From contig JAFYYH010000022.1 of the NCBI GenBank assembly GCA_017557635.1, positions 236,710-300,709 of the forward strand: 64,000 bases of DNA, given 5' to 3'. Of this stretch, positions 41,011-50,800 are shown piece by piece. The notes below the pieces were generated by a model. It did not search any database. It saw only the letters and a program-made list of their open reading frames with translations, and had not been told where the DNA came from. This DNA comes from Bacteroidaceae bacterium (GTDB lineage Bacteria; Bacteroidota; Bacteroidia; Bacteroidales; Bacteroidaceae). Position 1 is the first letter of the stretch, and every line of letters starts with the position of its first letter. The translations under genes and the position numbers were made by a program.

Positions 41011-42138
41011 TCTCAGAATCAGCGATCCGTATCCAAACATGCTGTAGGTAAACTGGAGTCCGATATTCACGGAGTAGGATTCCCTGAAAGGCTTGTAGTC
41101 CGACATGGCTCCGAACACCTTGAGTCTGGTCTTGAGCTTGACACCGCCAACATGCATGATGCTATACTGATTGACATTATTCCAATCCACCATAAATCCT
41201 GCTTCATACCTTACAGCTCCGGTCCGTCCGCTGTAATCGGGGTGTCGTTTGAGTAATGACTGACCTACTCCCACAAACGGAGTTACCGATACTTTATAAC
41301 CGTCATAGAGCAGACAGCCCAAATCAAAAACTATGTTCCGGTTATCGGCTGCACAATTACCCATCCAGGAGAATTGCAGAGCGCTCATCAATCGGCCCAA
41401 GTAGACGGTCCAACCCGCCGAAACACCGTGCAGGGCACCTATTCCCTGTCCCACGGGCTCAAGGTAAGACTCATTACTGTAGCCAATGGAGCGATCTAAC
41501 TCAAAATAATGGCATGCAGCCTCGTACTGACCGGCCAACTCATCCAGTTTTTCTTCCAAAACCACAGCCAGGGAGTCCATTAGTGAATTGTTGTACCTCT
41601 GCTCATATTCCAGAATGACAGCAGTATCACGTCCATAATTACTCTCCTTCATGAATCTATCGGCGGTAATGGAATCACAGAAAAACAGATCATCATCTAT
41701 AAGACATGAACGCGGATTTATATCATATCCCACTTCCACTGGACCGTCTATATCAATACACAGATTCTTCAGGCCCAAGATCCGGCCTTCATACTGTTCT
41801 ATGTTAAACATCACCTGAAGGTAACGCAACGTCCATTCATCACAATGATCCGGATCATACCATGACAGGACTCTGTTCAACGACTCGTCCACGATCCGAC
41901 AACTCACAGTCGTGTTCATAAATGGTATTGATTCGTAGTGATAATCTTCTTCTGTCACAATCCTGGCATACTCCTGCAAGCCGTCGGGAAGATGACGTAC
42001 GCTCAAATCATCCCAGGTTATGGGGTCATCGGCACTCCATTTCTTTAATCTGAGTTCCTCAAAATCCTGTCCTGATACGGACACGCTGGCCGACAACACC
42101 GTTATCAGCGCAATCAATCTTACAACCACCTTTCTCAT
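41008..42138 (-). CDS. Paralog 1 of degenerate DUF922-like / barrel protein family
   Basis: 376 aa. Signal peptide to about VSGQ (24). N-terminal domain with ITWDDLSVRHL (40-50), SWYDPDHCDEWTLRYLQVMF (92-111) and SNYGRDTAVILEYE (166-179), a layout like secreted DUF922 proteins; where that family has HExxH this has Tyr-Leu-x-x-Met. From about 217 on, alternating aromatic strands (VTPFVGVGQSLL, SYSVNIGLQFTYSMFGYG) look like a small outer-membrane barrel. The start MRKVVV overlaps the stop of paralog 2 by ATGA. Function unknown. Confidence 0.6.
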   Translation of the reverse strand: MRKVVVRLIALITVLSASVSVSGQDFEELRLKKWSADDPITWDDLSVRHLPDGLQEYARIVTEEDYHYESIPFMNTTVSCRIVDESLNRVLSWYDPDHCDEWTLRYLQVMFNIEQYEGRILGLKNLCIDIDGPVEVGYDINPRSCLIDDDLFFCDSITADRFMKESNYGRDTAVILEYEQRYNNSLMDSLAVVLEEKLDELAGQYEAACHYFELDRSIGYSNESYLEPVGQGIGALHGVSAGWTVYLGRLMSALQFSWMGNCAADNRNIVFDLGCLLYDGYKVSVTPFVGVGQSLLKRHPDYSGRTGAVRYEAGFMVDWNNVNQYSIMHVGGVKLKTRLKVFGAMSDYKPFRESYSVNIGLQFTYSMFGYGSLILR

Positions 42139-43457
42139 AACTTGAAGATATTCCATCGATCAAACTGATAAGCAACACCTATAAAGACCGAATATGCCGG
42201 GCCGATGTCCGCGAACTGTGTCCTGGCACCATACAGTCTGAGACTGACCTTCTGCTCTTCATATGATATGTCACGATCCGATTCGCTGATATGACGGGTC
42301 GATGACGGCCGCAGATTCCGGACTACCTTCCAGTCAACCTTGAGCCCCGCCTGAGTACGGAAACCATTCAGATCACTGTACTGATACCCGTCCTTAAGAA
42401 CGGGATCGTACTTATTCGTCTTCTGACTTACAGACATCGAGCCCACCCCGACAAACGGCGTCAGGGTCAGATAAGGTCTGTCTATCACCTTGTATCCCAA
42501 ATTGGCCGATACACGCCCAGACCTGGTCCTTCCGTCCATTCTCCAGTCATAGTCCAGTTCCGGGTCATGCCAGAAGTTACGCTGAGACACATGTCCTACA
42601 TCCAACCCGCCCATTTCAAGCTGAAGACAGATTTTCCTGTAACTGTAGCCCAGTCCTACAAAAAAGCCGGGCGTGGTAATGAGTTCACCGGGTACCCCAT
42701 CTATGAAATGCTCGTAGAACACCCCCGCGCTGAAAGAAAGGCCATGATTGTCATGATCGGTACGGACCACATACTCCGGATTTGGAGAAAGCGTATCCAG
42801 CATGGCTGCATATCGCAGCTCATACTGTTTTATCACTGCAGTGTCACGCCCATAACCGCTCTCCATTCTGAAGGTGCGCAGGGCGGCCTCTTTCTGATCC
42901 CTGAAGTAAAGGGATTTGGCCAGTCTTACCTGGCCGGAACTCATCAGTGCCTCCTTTTGGCGCCTGTAGGCCTCATATATGTCAAACTGAACCTGGTTGT
43001 AGCGCAGGCTCCAGTTGTCACACCGGTTTATGTCATACTTGGCTTGGCTCTTGAGAAAGTAAGTGTAGGATACCTTCTCGGTGTACTTGAGGTTACCTTC
43101 CTTCCGGAAAATCAGCTCATATCCCACACTGGGGAAAAACTCTATCACTGGATCAAGCTCCTCTTCAGTCAAAAGACGAATGTAATCACTATAGTTCCCG
43201 ACGACTCTTTGTGTATTGGCTGTGTCTGTTTTATCGGGAGAATAATCCGGAACGCTGATCGTGTCTGGAACAGGATACAATCTGTAGGTAGCGCCTTTTT
43301 CGACGCTGACCGGTCTCATATCCGACAACCTCAGCCCGCCCTGTTCCCATCGGACCGTATCGGACTGACGCATTTCCTGACCGCTTGCGCAAACACCCCC
43401 AAAGGAGAAAAACAGCGTCAGGAACACTCCGGCAACTGGAAAATTAATATTCATCAT
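42135..43457 (-). CDS. Paralog 2 of degenerate DUF922-like / barrel protein family
   Basis: 440 aa, the longest of the five. Signal peptide to about ASGQ (27). A divergent opening (VRWEQGGLRLSDMRPV) and an insert of about 60 residues precede YDINRCDNWSLRYNQVQFDI (141-160) and ESGYGRDTAVIKQYELRY (199-216). The HExxH positions read Tyr-Asn-Gln-Val-Gln. The C-terminal barrel-like part includes LTLTPFVGVGSMSVS and AYSVFIGVAYQFDRW. First gene of a two-gene minus-strand operon with paralog 1; no clear -7 box was found upstream. Confidence 0.6.
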   Translation of the reverse strand: MMNINFPVAGVFLTLFFSFGGVCASGQEMRQSDTVRWEQGGLRLSDMRPVSVEKGATYRLYPVPDTISVPDYSPDKTDTANTQRVVGNYSDYIRLLTEEELDPVIEFFPSVGYELIFRKEGNLKYTEKVSYTYFLKSQAKYDINRCDNWSLRYNQVQFDIYEAYRRQKEALMSSGQVRLAKSLYFRDQKEAALRTFRMESGYGRDTAVIKQYELRYAAMLDTLSPNPEYVVRTDHDNHGLSFSAGVFYEHFIDGVPGELITTPGFFVGLGYSYRKICLQLEMGGLDVGHVSQRNFWHDPELDYDWRMDGRTRSGRVSANLGYKVIDRPYLTLTPFVGVGSMSVSQKTNKYDPVLKDGYQYSDLNGFRTQAGLKVDWKVVRNLRPSSTRHISESDRDISYEEQKVSLRLYGARTQFADIGPAYSVFIGVAYQFDRWNIFKL

Positions 43458-43532
43458 GCAAACATCATCGGTCTCTACCTCTTCTATACTCCCTTCCCGC
43501 TATAGTTAAAACGGTACCATTAATCGCCGTTT

Positions 43533-43674
43533 CGCCAAAGTGTCCCACGCTCATCGGCCCAGAGAAGCTCCTAGTGCCGCTCGGTGTGGGACACACCCTC
43601 CAAATGAACTAGTGTCCCGCACTCACCGGGCTCAGAATACGCTCTGACGCGGGCGGGTGCGGGACACTTTGGCG
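43533..43674. repeat. Family-2 palindromic element, copy 2 (142 bp)
   Basis: CGCCAAAGTGTCCCACG at the left and GCGGGACACTTTGGCG at the right enclose two hairpins. It aligns along its length with the reverse complement of 6031-6170. It lies between the divergent paralog 2 promoter region and the rubrerythrin stop. Confidence 0.8.
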
Positions 43675-43689
43675 GAGTGCACAAAAGGA

Positions 43690-44226
43690 TCAATAGTTCT
43701 CCTTGTGAACCTCGAAGTAGGATTGCGGATGCTGGCAGACGGGGCAGATCTGCGGAGCCTTGGTGCCGACTACGATGTGACCGCAGTTGCGGCATTCCCA
43801 AACCTTAACCTCTGACTTCTCGAATACCTTGGCGGTCTCGACGTTCTTGAGCAGGGCGCGGTAACGCTCCTCGTGAGTCTTCTCGATGGCGCCGACCATG
43901 CGGAAACGTGCAGCCAGTACGGGGAATCCCTCCTGCTCGGCAGTCTTGGCAAAGCCCTCGTACATATCGGTCCACTCGTAATTCTCGCCGTCAGCGGCGG
44001 CAGCCAGGTTCTGGGCGGTATCGCCAATGCCCTCCAGCTCCTTGAACCAGAGTTTTGCGTGCTCTTTCTCGTTGTTTGCGGTCTCTTCAAAAATGGCTGC
44101 TATCTGCTCAAAACCCTCTTTCTTGGCCTTTGAAGCAAAATAGGTGTACTTGTTACGTGCCATTGACTCGCCGGCAAAAGCGGCCTCCAGATTCTTCTCT
44201 GTCTGTGTTCCTGAATACTTACTCAT
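43690..44226 (-). CDS. rbr: Rubrerythrin
   Basis: 178 aa. Ferritin-like diiron domain (about 1-135): [58 protein letters not shown]-terminal rubredoxin domain with two Cys pairs, [10 protein letters not shown] and [11 protein letters not shown], for one Fe. It reduces hydrogen peroxide in anaerobes. The start MSKYSGTQ is preferred; the longer frame upstream runs past a TATATTCG box (44277-44284). Divergent from paralog 3. Confidence 0.9.
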   Translation of the reverse strand: MSKYSGTQTEKNLEAAFAGESMARNKYTYFASKAKKEGFEQIAAIFEETANNEKEHAKLWFKELEGIGDTAQNLAAAADGENYEWTDMYEGFAKTAEQEGFPVLAARFRMVGAIEKTHEERYRALLKNVETAKVFEKSEVKVWECRNCGHIVVGTKAPQICPVCQHPQSYFEVHKENY

Positions 44227-44276
44227 AATTCTTATAGTTGAAATGATTAATGGTCCTTTTTTTATGATTGCAAACG

Positions 44277-44284
44277 CGAATATA
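44277..44284 (-). promoter_or_regulatory. Promoter -7-like box for rubrerythrin
   Basis: TATATTCG on the minus strand, 50 bases upstream of the start, divergent from the box at 44298. Confidence 0.45.
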
Positions 44285-44297
44285 AGACATAAAACGA

Positions 44298-44305
44298 TAT
44301 CTTTG
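44298..44305 (+). promoter_or_regulatory. Promoter -7 box for paralog 3-5 operon
   Basis: TATCTTTG, 21 bases upstream of the ATG at 44327. Confidence 0.65.
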
Positions 44306-44326
44306 CAATGTACATTCAAGAACCTT

Positions 44327-45520
44327 ATGAGTCCGATAATAAAACGCAGGACAACCCCTAGGTTGCTCCTACTCCAGTTTGCAACATTACTTCTTCCATG
44401 CCATGCTTTCGGTCAGGAAGCTGTCCCCGAAATGATTTCACCACTAAAAAGCCAGGACGGTTCCCAAAAGCCTGCAGTCATCTGGCAGGAAACACGTGAC
44501 CTTACATGGGATGACTTCACCCCTGTGGAAGGACTGGAAAGCACATCACGAAACAACATCCGCATGATGCTCAGGCGGACTCCCCGTGAACTCAAAATAA
44601 AGAACACCACATACGCATGGGAAGAACATACCATAGCGGTCAACCCCAATAAGAGTCTGTACAATCCCCAAACAGCCACCGATGGAGAACTCAGATACTT
44701 CAACGTGCTGTTTGACATTGCGGAACTCGCAGTCAGACTGACCAATGACGGCCCGTTCTACGACGAGGATGCCGACAGACTGTTCAACAGATACGTCAAT
44801 GCGTGCATGGATGCATTTGAACTGGAAAGCGGATACGGCAAATACACCGACGTGGTAACGGAATATGAGAAAGAGGTAAAGGAGCAACTGGAAAACAACC
44901 CCAGGAAAGAGTTCTCTCCCGAAATGCTCGATGCCGATTTCAAAAACGGTTTCTCCGAACATATTGACTATACCAACAACACCATACTAGGAAAAGGGGC
45001 CGATATCTTCCAGCCGTTCAACGGATTTTCAATGGGTATGGATGGATATTTCAACAAGGTCAAGGTTGACGGAACCATTGATTTCCTATGGAGCAGGACT
45101 CTCGTATCCGGACTCTTCAATGATACCCAGCATGATTATGACTGGGTCCAGGGACGCAAGACAGAAAAGTTCGGAGCCTCCCTGAAGGTGGGATATCGGT
45201 TGTATTCAAATAACTCTATCGCCCTGTACCCCGTAGCGGGTATCGGCTTCTATGATTATCGCCAGAACTCCAAAGACCCGGAAAAGAAGGAGGAACGGCT
45301 CAAAAGCACCATCGCGTCAGCACCCTGCTGGACAGTCGGACTGGACACAGACTGGACATTGTCAAGGAAGATCACTCCGGCAAGCATCGGTTTCAATGTC
45401 CTCAGGCTCAAACTCTACGGCACTTATGAGAAGAACCGGATAATCGGAGATGTCTGGTTACTGAATGCCGGTCTGGCATACGTGTTCGGATTCAAAACTA
45501 AACCCGGTTCCATACTATGA
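44327..45520 (+). CDS. Paralog 3 of degenerate DUF922-like / barrel protein family
   Basis: 397 aa. Signal peptide to about AFGQ (30). [13 protein letters not shown] (58-70) is closest to the DUF922 opening. Then [18 protein letters not shown] (121-138), which keeps the FDIAEL flank of the protease motif while HExxH has become Tyr-Phe-Asn-Val-Leu, and [17 protein letters not shown] (165-181). Barrel-like C-terminus with [14 protein letters not shown]. The N-terminal MSPIIKRR matches paralog 5 (MCPIIKRR). The ATG is fixed by the promoter at 44298. Overlaps paralog 4 by ATGA. Confidence 0.65.
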   Translation: MSPIIKRRTTPRLLLLQFATLLLPCHAFGQEAVPEMISPLKSQDGSQKPAVIWQETRDLTWDDFTPVEGLESTSRNNIRMMLRRTPRELKIKNTTYAWEEHTIAVNPNKSLYNPQTATDGELRYFNVLFDIAELAVRLTNDGPFYDEDADRLFNRYVNACMDAFELESGYGKYTDVVTEYEKEVKEQLENNPRKEFSPEMLDADFKNGFSEHIDYTNNTILGKGADIFQPFNGFSMGMDGYFNKVKVDGTIDFLWSRTLVSGLFNDTQHDYDWVQGRKTEKFGASLKVGYRLYSNNSIALYPVAGIGFYDYRQNSKDPEKKEERLKSTIASAPCWTVGLDTDWTLSRKITPASIGFNVLRLKLYGTYEKNRIIGDVWLLNAGLAYVFGFKTKPGSIL

Positions 45521-46662
45521 AAACAATGAAACGATATAACTCCGATATAGTAAGATGCCTGCTGCTAGTTCTGATAGCCTTCAGTACGACATATTCACAC
45601 GCAGGCCTGCCCAGAATCATAAACCCCAGAATGTGGAACGGGCAGAATGTAACATGGAATGATTTCCAGGTACGTCATATTCAGACCGACACACTGAAGC
45701 CGTCATACATAAGCCTGGACATAGAAGATGAATTAAAGGTCAAGTGGACAGGAAACACCAGGTTCCAGTACACTGATTTCACCGCATACATGTATCCCAC
45801 ATCTTCGTGGTATGATCCTGACAAGGTGACCGAATGGGACCTTCTGAGCAACAACGTCCTTTTTGACCTTGTTGAACTGCATGCCAGGATGTTACAGAAA
45901 GAATACAACCGCAGTTACGATTATGTAAGCCGTCAGCAGGCAAAAGATCACGCCTGGAATGAAGCACAGCAGCGTTTCCGCGAGTTTGAGCTGCAGACAG
46001 ATTATCAGAGAGATACCGCAGCCCTGGCCCTCTTTGAACGGAACATTCAGAGAGAGCTCAACATGCTTCCGCGAACCGAGCCCACACTCCCCCCGTTGGA
46101 TTATCGATGGCACTATGGCTTCCAGTTGGGTTATTGGCGCATGGATCCGCTCAAAGAAGCCCGCAACGACCTGAGTCCCATAAACGGTTTCAACTTTGAA
46201 TTCATAGCTGGCCACAATAGACTTGAATTCGGAATCACCATCAAATCCAGCTCCACCGATATCAGCCAACCCGCATATTTCAGCGACAACGATTATGTAT
46301 GGAGGGCCGATGAAGCCACCCTGGCAATAAATGCCCTGAATCTGGGATACAGGGTATATTCCGGACAGTATCTCCGTCTGGTGCCGTTCACAAATATCGG
46401 CACCGCCACTCTCATGCAGAAAGATCCCGACTTCCCGGACGATTACGAAAAGAACCATAAGGAGAAGGGATTCAACCTCGATGCCGGCCTGAACCTGGAC
46501 TACGTAGTAATGCGTGACATCCGTCAACTCACCAATGCAGACGAGTTCTTCCTCCGTCTCAAGCCTTATGTATCATACACTAAGATAGGCGGCAGGGAAA
46601 TCTGGTCAGCCAACGTAGGTATCAGTTTCTGTATAGATATGATATTCCTAAAAAACTTTTAA
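45517..46662 (+). CDS. Paralog 4 of degenerate DUF922-like / barrel protein family
   Basis: 381 aa. Signal peptide to about SHAG (30). NVTWNDFQVRHI (44-55), SSWYDPDKVTEWDLLSNNVL (96-115) followed by FDLVELHARML, then ELQTDYQRDTAALALFE (158-174). The metal-site positions read Ser-Asn-Asn-Val-Leu. Barrel-like part from about 200, including LRLVPFTNIGTATLMQ and IWSANVGISFCID. Coupled to paralog 3 and followed after 15 bases by paralog 5. Confidence 0.65.
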   Translation: MKTMKRYNSDIVRCLLLVLIAFSTTYSHAGLPRIINPRMWNGQNVTWNDFQVRHIQTDTLKPSYISLDIEDELKVKWTGNTRFQYTDFTAYMYPTSSWYDPDKVTEWDLLSNNVLFDLVELHARMLQKEYNRSYDYVSRQQAKDHAWNEAQQRFREFELQTDYQRDTAALALFERNIQRELNMLPRTEPTLPPLDYRWHYGFQLGYWRMDPLKEARNDLSPINGFNFEFIAGHNRLEFGITIKSSSTDISQPAYFSDNDYVWRADEATLAINALNLGYRVYSGQYLRLVPFTNIGTATLMQKDPDFPDDYEKNHKEKGFNLDAGLNLDYVVMRDIRQLTNADEFFLRLKPYVSYTKIGGREIWSANVGISFCIDMIFLKNF

Positions 46663-46677
46663 CCAATAATTTAGCCT

Positions 46678-47859
46678 ATGTGTCCAATAATCAAACGCAG
46701 GAAAGCATTCACTATCAGCCTGCTCCTGTTTGCAGCATGTCAACTTCAGCTGTCAGCTAAGAAACACGAGAATCTAAAGAACTGGAATGAAGGTCCTCTT
46801 ACATGGGCCGATTACCACGAGGCAGAGTTGTCGCCTCTGGTGAGCGACTTCGCCCCTTCGGTATTCCAGTTTAATGCCTCCAAAAAGAGAGTCAGAATCC
46901 AGAATTATAAGTTTGTCTATTATCAGGTGGACGCTTCACTGAACAAGGACAAATCCTATTATGACCCTGCCAGGACCGATGATTGGGATCTTAAAGCCAG
47001 ACAGGCTGTATTTGACACCTGGGAACTCTATTCCAGATACGCCCAGTCCCGTTCCTTAGGCGAGACGACCTTGACATACAACAAGACCGTTGAGGATTAC
47101 ATGAACAGAGCCCAAAAAGACATAGCAAAATTCCAGCAGGAGAGTAATCAGTTCAAAGACACCGCTGTAATCAACAAATACGGAGCATCTGTCCGTAACC
47201 AGCTTGAAAGCACCAAAAGAAAGACTCCTGACCTCTCAATGGCTGACGTTCCTGCATACAGGTATGGCGTCTATATCGGAGCAGAACATGAAATCCTTAT
47301 GGGAAAAGCCGGCGATCAGTTAAATAACATGTACGGCTTCAATGTCGGCATTGATTACATCACAAAGAGAAAATGGTACCTTGACTTTGGCATGTCAGCT
47401 AACTTTACTGAACTCAAAGTCGATGATTTTTACCATGATGTCGGATACGCTTACGACTGGGTGACAAATAAATCGGTCACAAACCTTCGTTTGTACTTTA
47501 ACGTGGGTCATTTACTGGATGTCAATCAGTACCTCAGATTCATCCCATTTGCCGGAATATCATATTCCAGACTTCAACAGCAATCCGATATGATTGACCC
47601 AAGCAGCCAGAACTACTCTTATCTCATGAGTAATCTTAACTGCATGGCCGTCCAGGCCGGCGTAAACGCAGACTTTATGATCAGACACAGCATAACTCCC
47701 GATGACATTACTGACACCAGTATAAGATTCAAGTTATACGGAGCGTATGAAGACTGGGGTACCGGCCATAAGGCATACTCTGTAAACCTTGGCCTGGCCA
47801 TCAAATTCGATACCTACAGTTTCGTTAATGGGATTTTTATACCCATTATCATATTCTGA
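46678..47859 (+). CDS. Paralog 5 of degenerate DUF922-like / barrel protein family
   Basis: 393 aa. Signal peptide to about LSAK (28). GPLTWADYHEAEL (39-51), SYYDPARTDDWDLKARQAVF (93-112) then DTWELYSRY, and FKDTAVINKYG. Metal-site positions read Ala-Arg-Gln-Ala-Val. Barrel-like C-terminal half with YLRFIPFAGISYSRL and KAYSVNLGLAIKFD. Last of the three plus-strand paralogs; its final 11 bases overlap the convergent mfd gene. Confidence 0.65.
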   Translation: MCPIIKRRKAFTISLLLFAACQLQLSAKKHENLKNWNEGPLTWADYHEAELSPLVSDFAPSVFQFNASKKRVRIQNYKFVYYQVDASLNKDKSYYDPARTDDWDLKARQAVFDTWELYSRYAQSRSLGETTLTYNKTVEDYMNRAQKDIAKFQQESNQFKDTAVINKYGASVRNQLESTKRKTPDLSMADVPAYRYGVYIGAEHEILMGKAGDQLNNMYGFNVGIDYITKRKWYLDFGMSANFTELKVDDFYHDVGYAYDWVTNKSVTNLRLYFNVGHLLDVNQYLRFIPFAGISYSRLQQQSDMIDPSSQNYSYLMSNLNCMAVQAGVNADFMIRHSITPDDITDTSIRFKLYGAYEDWGTGHKAYSVNLGLAIKFDTYSFVNGIFIPIIIF

Positions 47860-50800
47860 CGCTGATAGCGCCCAGGATACTGATGGCGCTCTCCACATCA
47901 GGTACGTCCGATACCACCAGACTGCGCTTGGTTCCGGCCTCGCGCAGTCTGCATTTCAGGGGGTTCTGCGCGGCATATGCCAGAATCATACCGAACGCCT
48001 CGCTCTCGTAGTAAGGGCTGTCGGGGTTGCTTACAAAGAACAGGCTCATGCGGCCGCCTTTAAGGAATATGCGTTCGATGCCCAGTTCGCGGCCCATGCG
48101 GCGTAAAGTGACAAGACGGATAAGTTCCTCAGCAGGCTTGGGAATCTGACCGAAACGGTCCTGCAGACGCTCGCGGAAGCGCTGGATATCGGCCTCGCGC
48201 TCCATGCTGTCAAGCTCGCGGTAAAGCAGGATGCGCTCACTGCCGTCAGGTACGAACTGATCCGGGAAGAACATATCCAGATCCGTCTCAACGGTACATT
48301 CATCCACAAACATCGAAGCATCGGTAGGAGTACTCCCCTGCTCTTTTGCCTGCTCCTTGAACAGATCCTGGAACTCGTCGTTCTTAAGTTCGCGAACGGC
48401 CTCCTTGAGGATCTTCTGATAGGTCTCGTAGCCAAGGTCTGCAATGAATCCGCTCTGCTCGGCACCCAGCAGGTTACCGGCACCACGGATATCCAGATCC
48501 TGCAGAGCCAGCTGTATGCCGCTGCCCAGGTCGCTGAAGCTCTCAATGGCCTGCAGACGGCGGCGTGACTCATCAGAAAGCGCAGCCAAAGGCGGTGCAA
48601 GCAGGTAGCAGAAGGCTTTCCTGTTTGAACGGCCCACGCGTCCGCGCATCTGGTGCAGATCACTCAGGCCAAAGTTCTGGGCCTGGTTCACGATTATGGT
48701 ATTTGCATTCGGTATGTCAATTCCGTTCTCAATGATAGAGGTAGCCACCAGAACATCGTAATCATAGTTGATGAATCCGGTCAGGATCTTCTCAAGTTCA
48801 TCAGGATCCATCTGTCCATGGCCGATGGCAACGCGGGCATCGGGCACCTCACGCATAACCGTATCGGCCAGGTCTGGCAGAGACGATATGCGGTTGCTCA
48901 CGATGAACAACTGTCCGTTTCGGCTCATCTCAAAGTTGACGGCCTCACGGATGATATCAGGGCTGTAAACATGCACCTCGGTCTGTATGGGGTAACGGTT
49001 TGGCGGCGGAGTCTGGATGACAGAGAGGTCACGGGCACCCATGAGTGAGAACTGCAGGGTACGCGGTATGGGTGTGGCGGTCATGGTGAGCACATCCACG
49101 TTGGCGCGCAGCTGCTTGAGTTTCTCCTTTACCGATACGCCGAACTTCTGCTCCTCATCGATAATGAGCAGACCTAAGTCCTTGAACTTGACCTGCTTGC
49201 CTATCAACTTATGAGTACCGATAATGATGTCTATCTTACCGTTTTTCAAATCCTCCAGTATGGCGGTAACCTTGGCTGCACTGCGTGCACGTGACAGGTA
49301 CTCTACCCTGCACGGGAACTCTTTCAGACGCTCGGCAAAGGTCTGATAGTGCTGGAAAGCCAGAATGGTGGTAGGTACAAGTACTGCCACCTGCTTGTTA
49401 TCGGCCACGGCCTTGAAGGCGGCACGTATGGCAACCTCGGTCTTGCCGAATCCCACATCGCCGCAAACCAGACGGTCCATGGGGCGGCTGCTCTCCATAT
49501 CGGCCTTTACGTCAAGTGTGGCCTTGAGCTGATCAGGCGTATCCTCATACATGAAGCTGGCCTCCAACTCATTCTGCAGATAACTGTCAGGGCTATAGGC
49601 AAAGCCTTTCTCCTCCAGTCGCTTGGCGTACAGTTTGATAAGGTCACGCGCAATGTCCTTGATCTTGCCCTTGGTACGCTCCTTGAGGTTCTCCCAGGCG
49701 CCCGTACCAAGTTTATTTATATGCGGCTCCTCACCCTCCTTGCCCTTATACTTGGAAACCTTGTGCAGGGCGTGGATGGATACAAACACCACATCGTCAT
49801 TCTTATAGATGATCTTTATCTTCTCCTGATATCCGCCGGCCTCGGGCACACGCACCAGTCCGCCGAACTTACCTACTCCGTGGTCCATATGAACCACGTA
49901 ATCACCAATCTGGAACTCCTGCAACTCCTTGAGCGTAAGCGCCACCTTTCCGTTGCGGGCACGCTCGCTGCGCAGGTTATACTTGTGGTAGCGGTCAAAT
50001 ATCTGATGATCAGTAAAGAAGCAGCATTTAAGGATGCCGTCGGCAAATCCCTCATGCAGTGTCTTGCCGATGGTCTCAAACTGAATGTTCTCGCCGCGCT
50101 CGGTAAAAATGTCGTGCAGACGCTCGCCCTGCTTGTGGTTATCGGTCAGGATATAAATCCTGTAACCCTTTACTATATAATCGGTCAGGCTCTGTGACAC
50201 CAGGTCAAAGTTCTTGTGGAACAGCGGCTGCGGCGTTGTATCAAATGTGATTGTGGCCGATGCCACACCGGTGGGTTTGTTGCCGAACTCCACCACGCGG
50301 AAATCGGTTGTCTTGCGCAGGAAATCCTCAGCCGTAAGCAGATGCGGCATCTCAACAGGCTCCGCGTTTTCGGTTGCGGCGGCGTTGACCTGACGCATTC
50401 GGGCAGCCATACTCTCCTGGTCGGCCACTTCACGGCTTACTGTGGTCATGCGGTCAGCCGTAAGCAGCAAATCCTTGACAGCCAGCACGGTATCGGCCGG
50501 CAGGAAATCCATCAGCGACACCTGTGCGCCCTCCACCTTATCCATATCGGGCACAACAACCACGCTGTCTTTCTTCTCTGTTGAGAGCTGTGTATCGACC
50601 GAGAACTGACGGATGCTGTCTATGTCATCGCCAAAGAAATCCAGGCGGAACGGGTACTCCGATGAGAACGAGAACACATCCAGTATGCTGCCGCGCAGGG
50701 CAAACTGCCCCGGCTCATAGACGTAATCCACGCGGTTGAACCCCAGTTCCAGCAGCAGGCTCTGCAGTTCCTCGCGGTCCAGTGTCTCGCCTACGCTGAT

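Noticed and set aside
42567-43505. Long plus-strand open frame of 312 codons opposite paralog 2
   Set aside because: Antisense to a gene whose motifs match four paralogs; no promoter or family resemblance, and it runs into the gap before the family-2 repeat.
49349-50197. Long plus-strand open frame of 282 codons opposite mfd
   Set aside because: It is antisense to strongly conserved mfd helicase motifs, lacks a promoter, and its leucine-rich translation is a by-product of the mfd codons.
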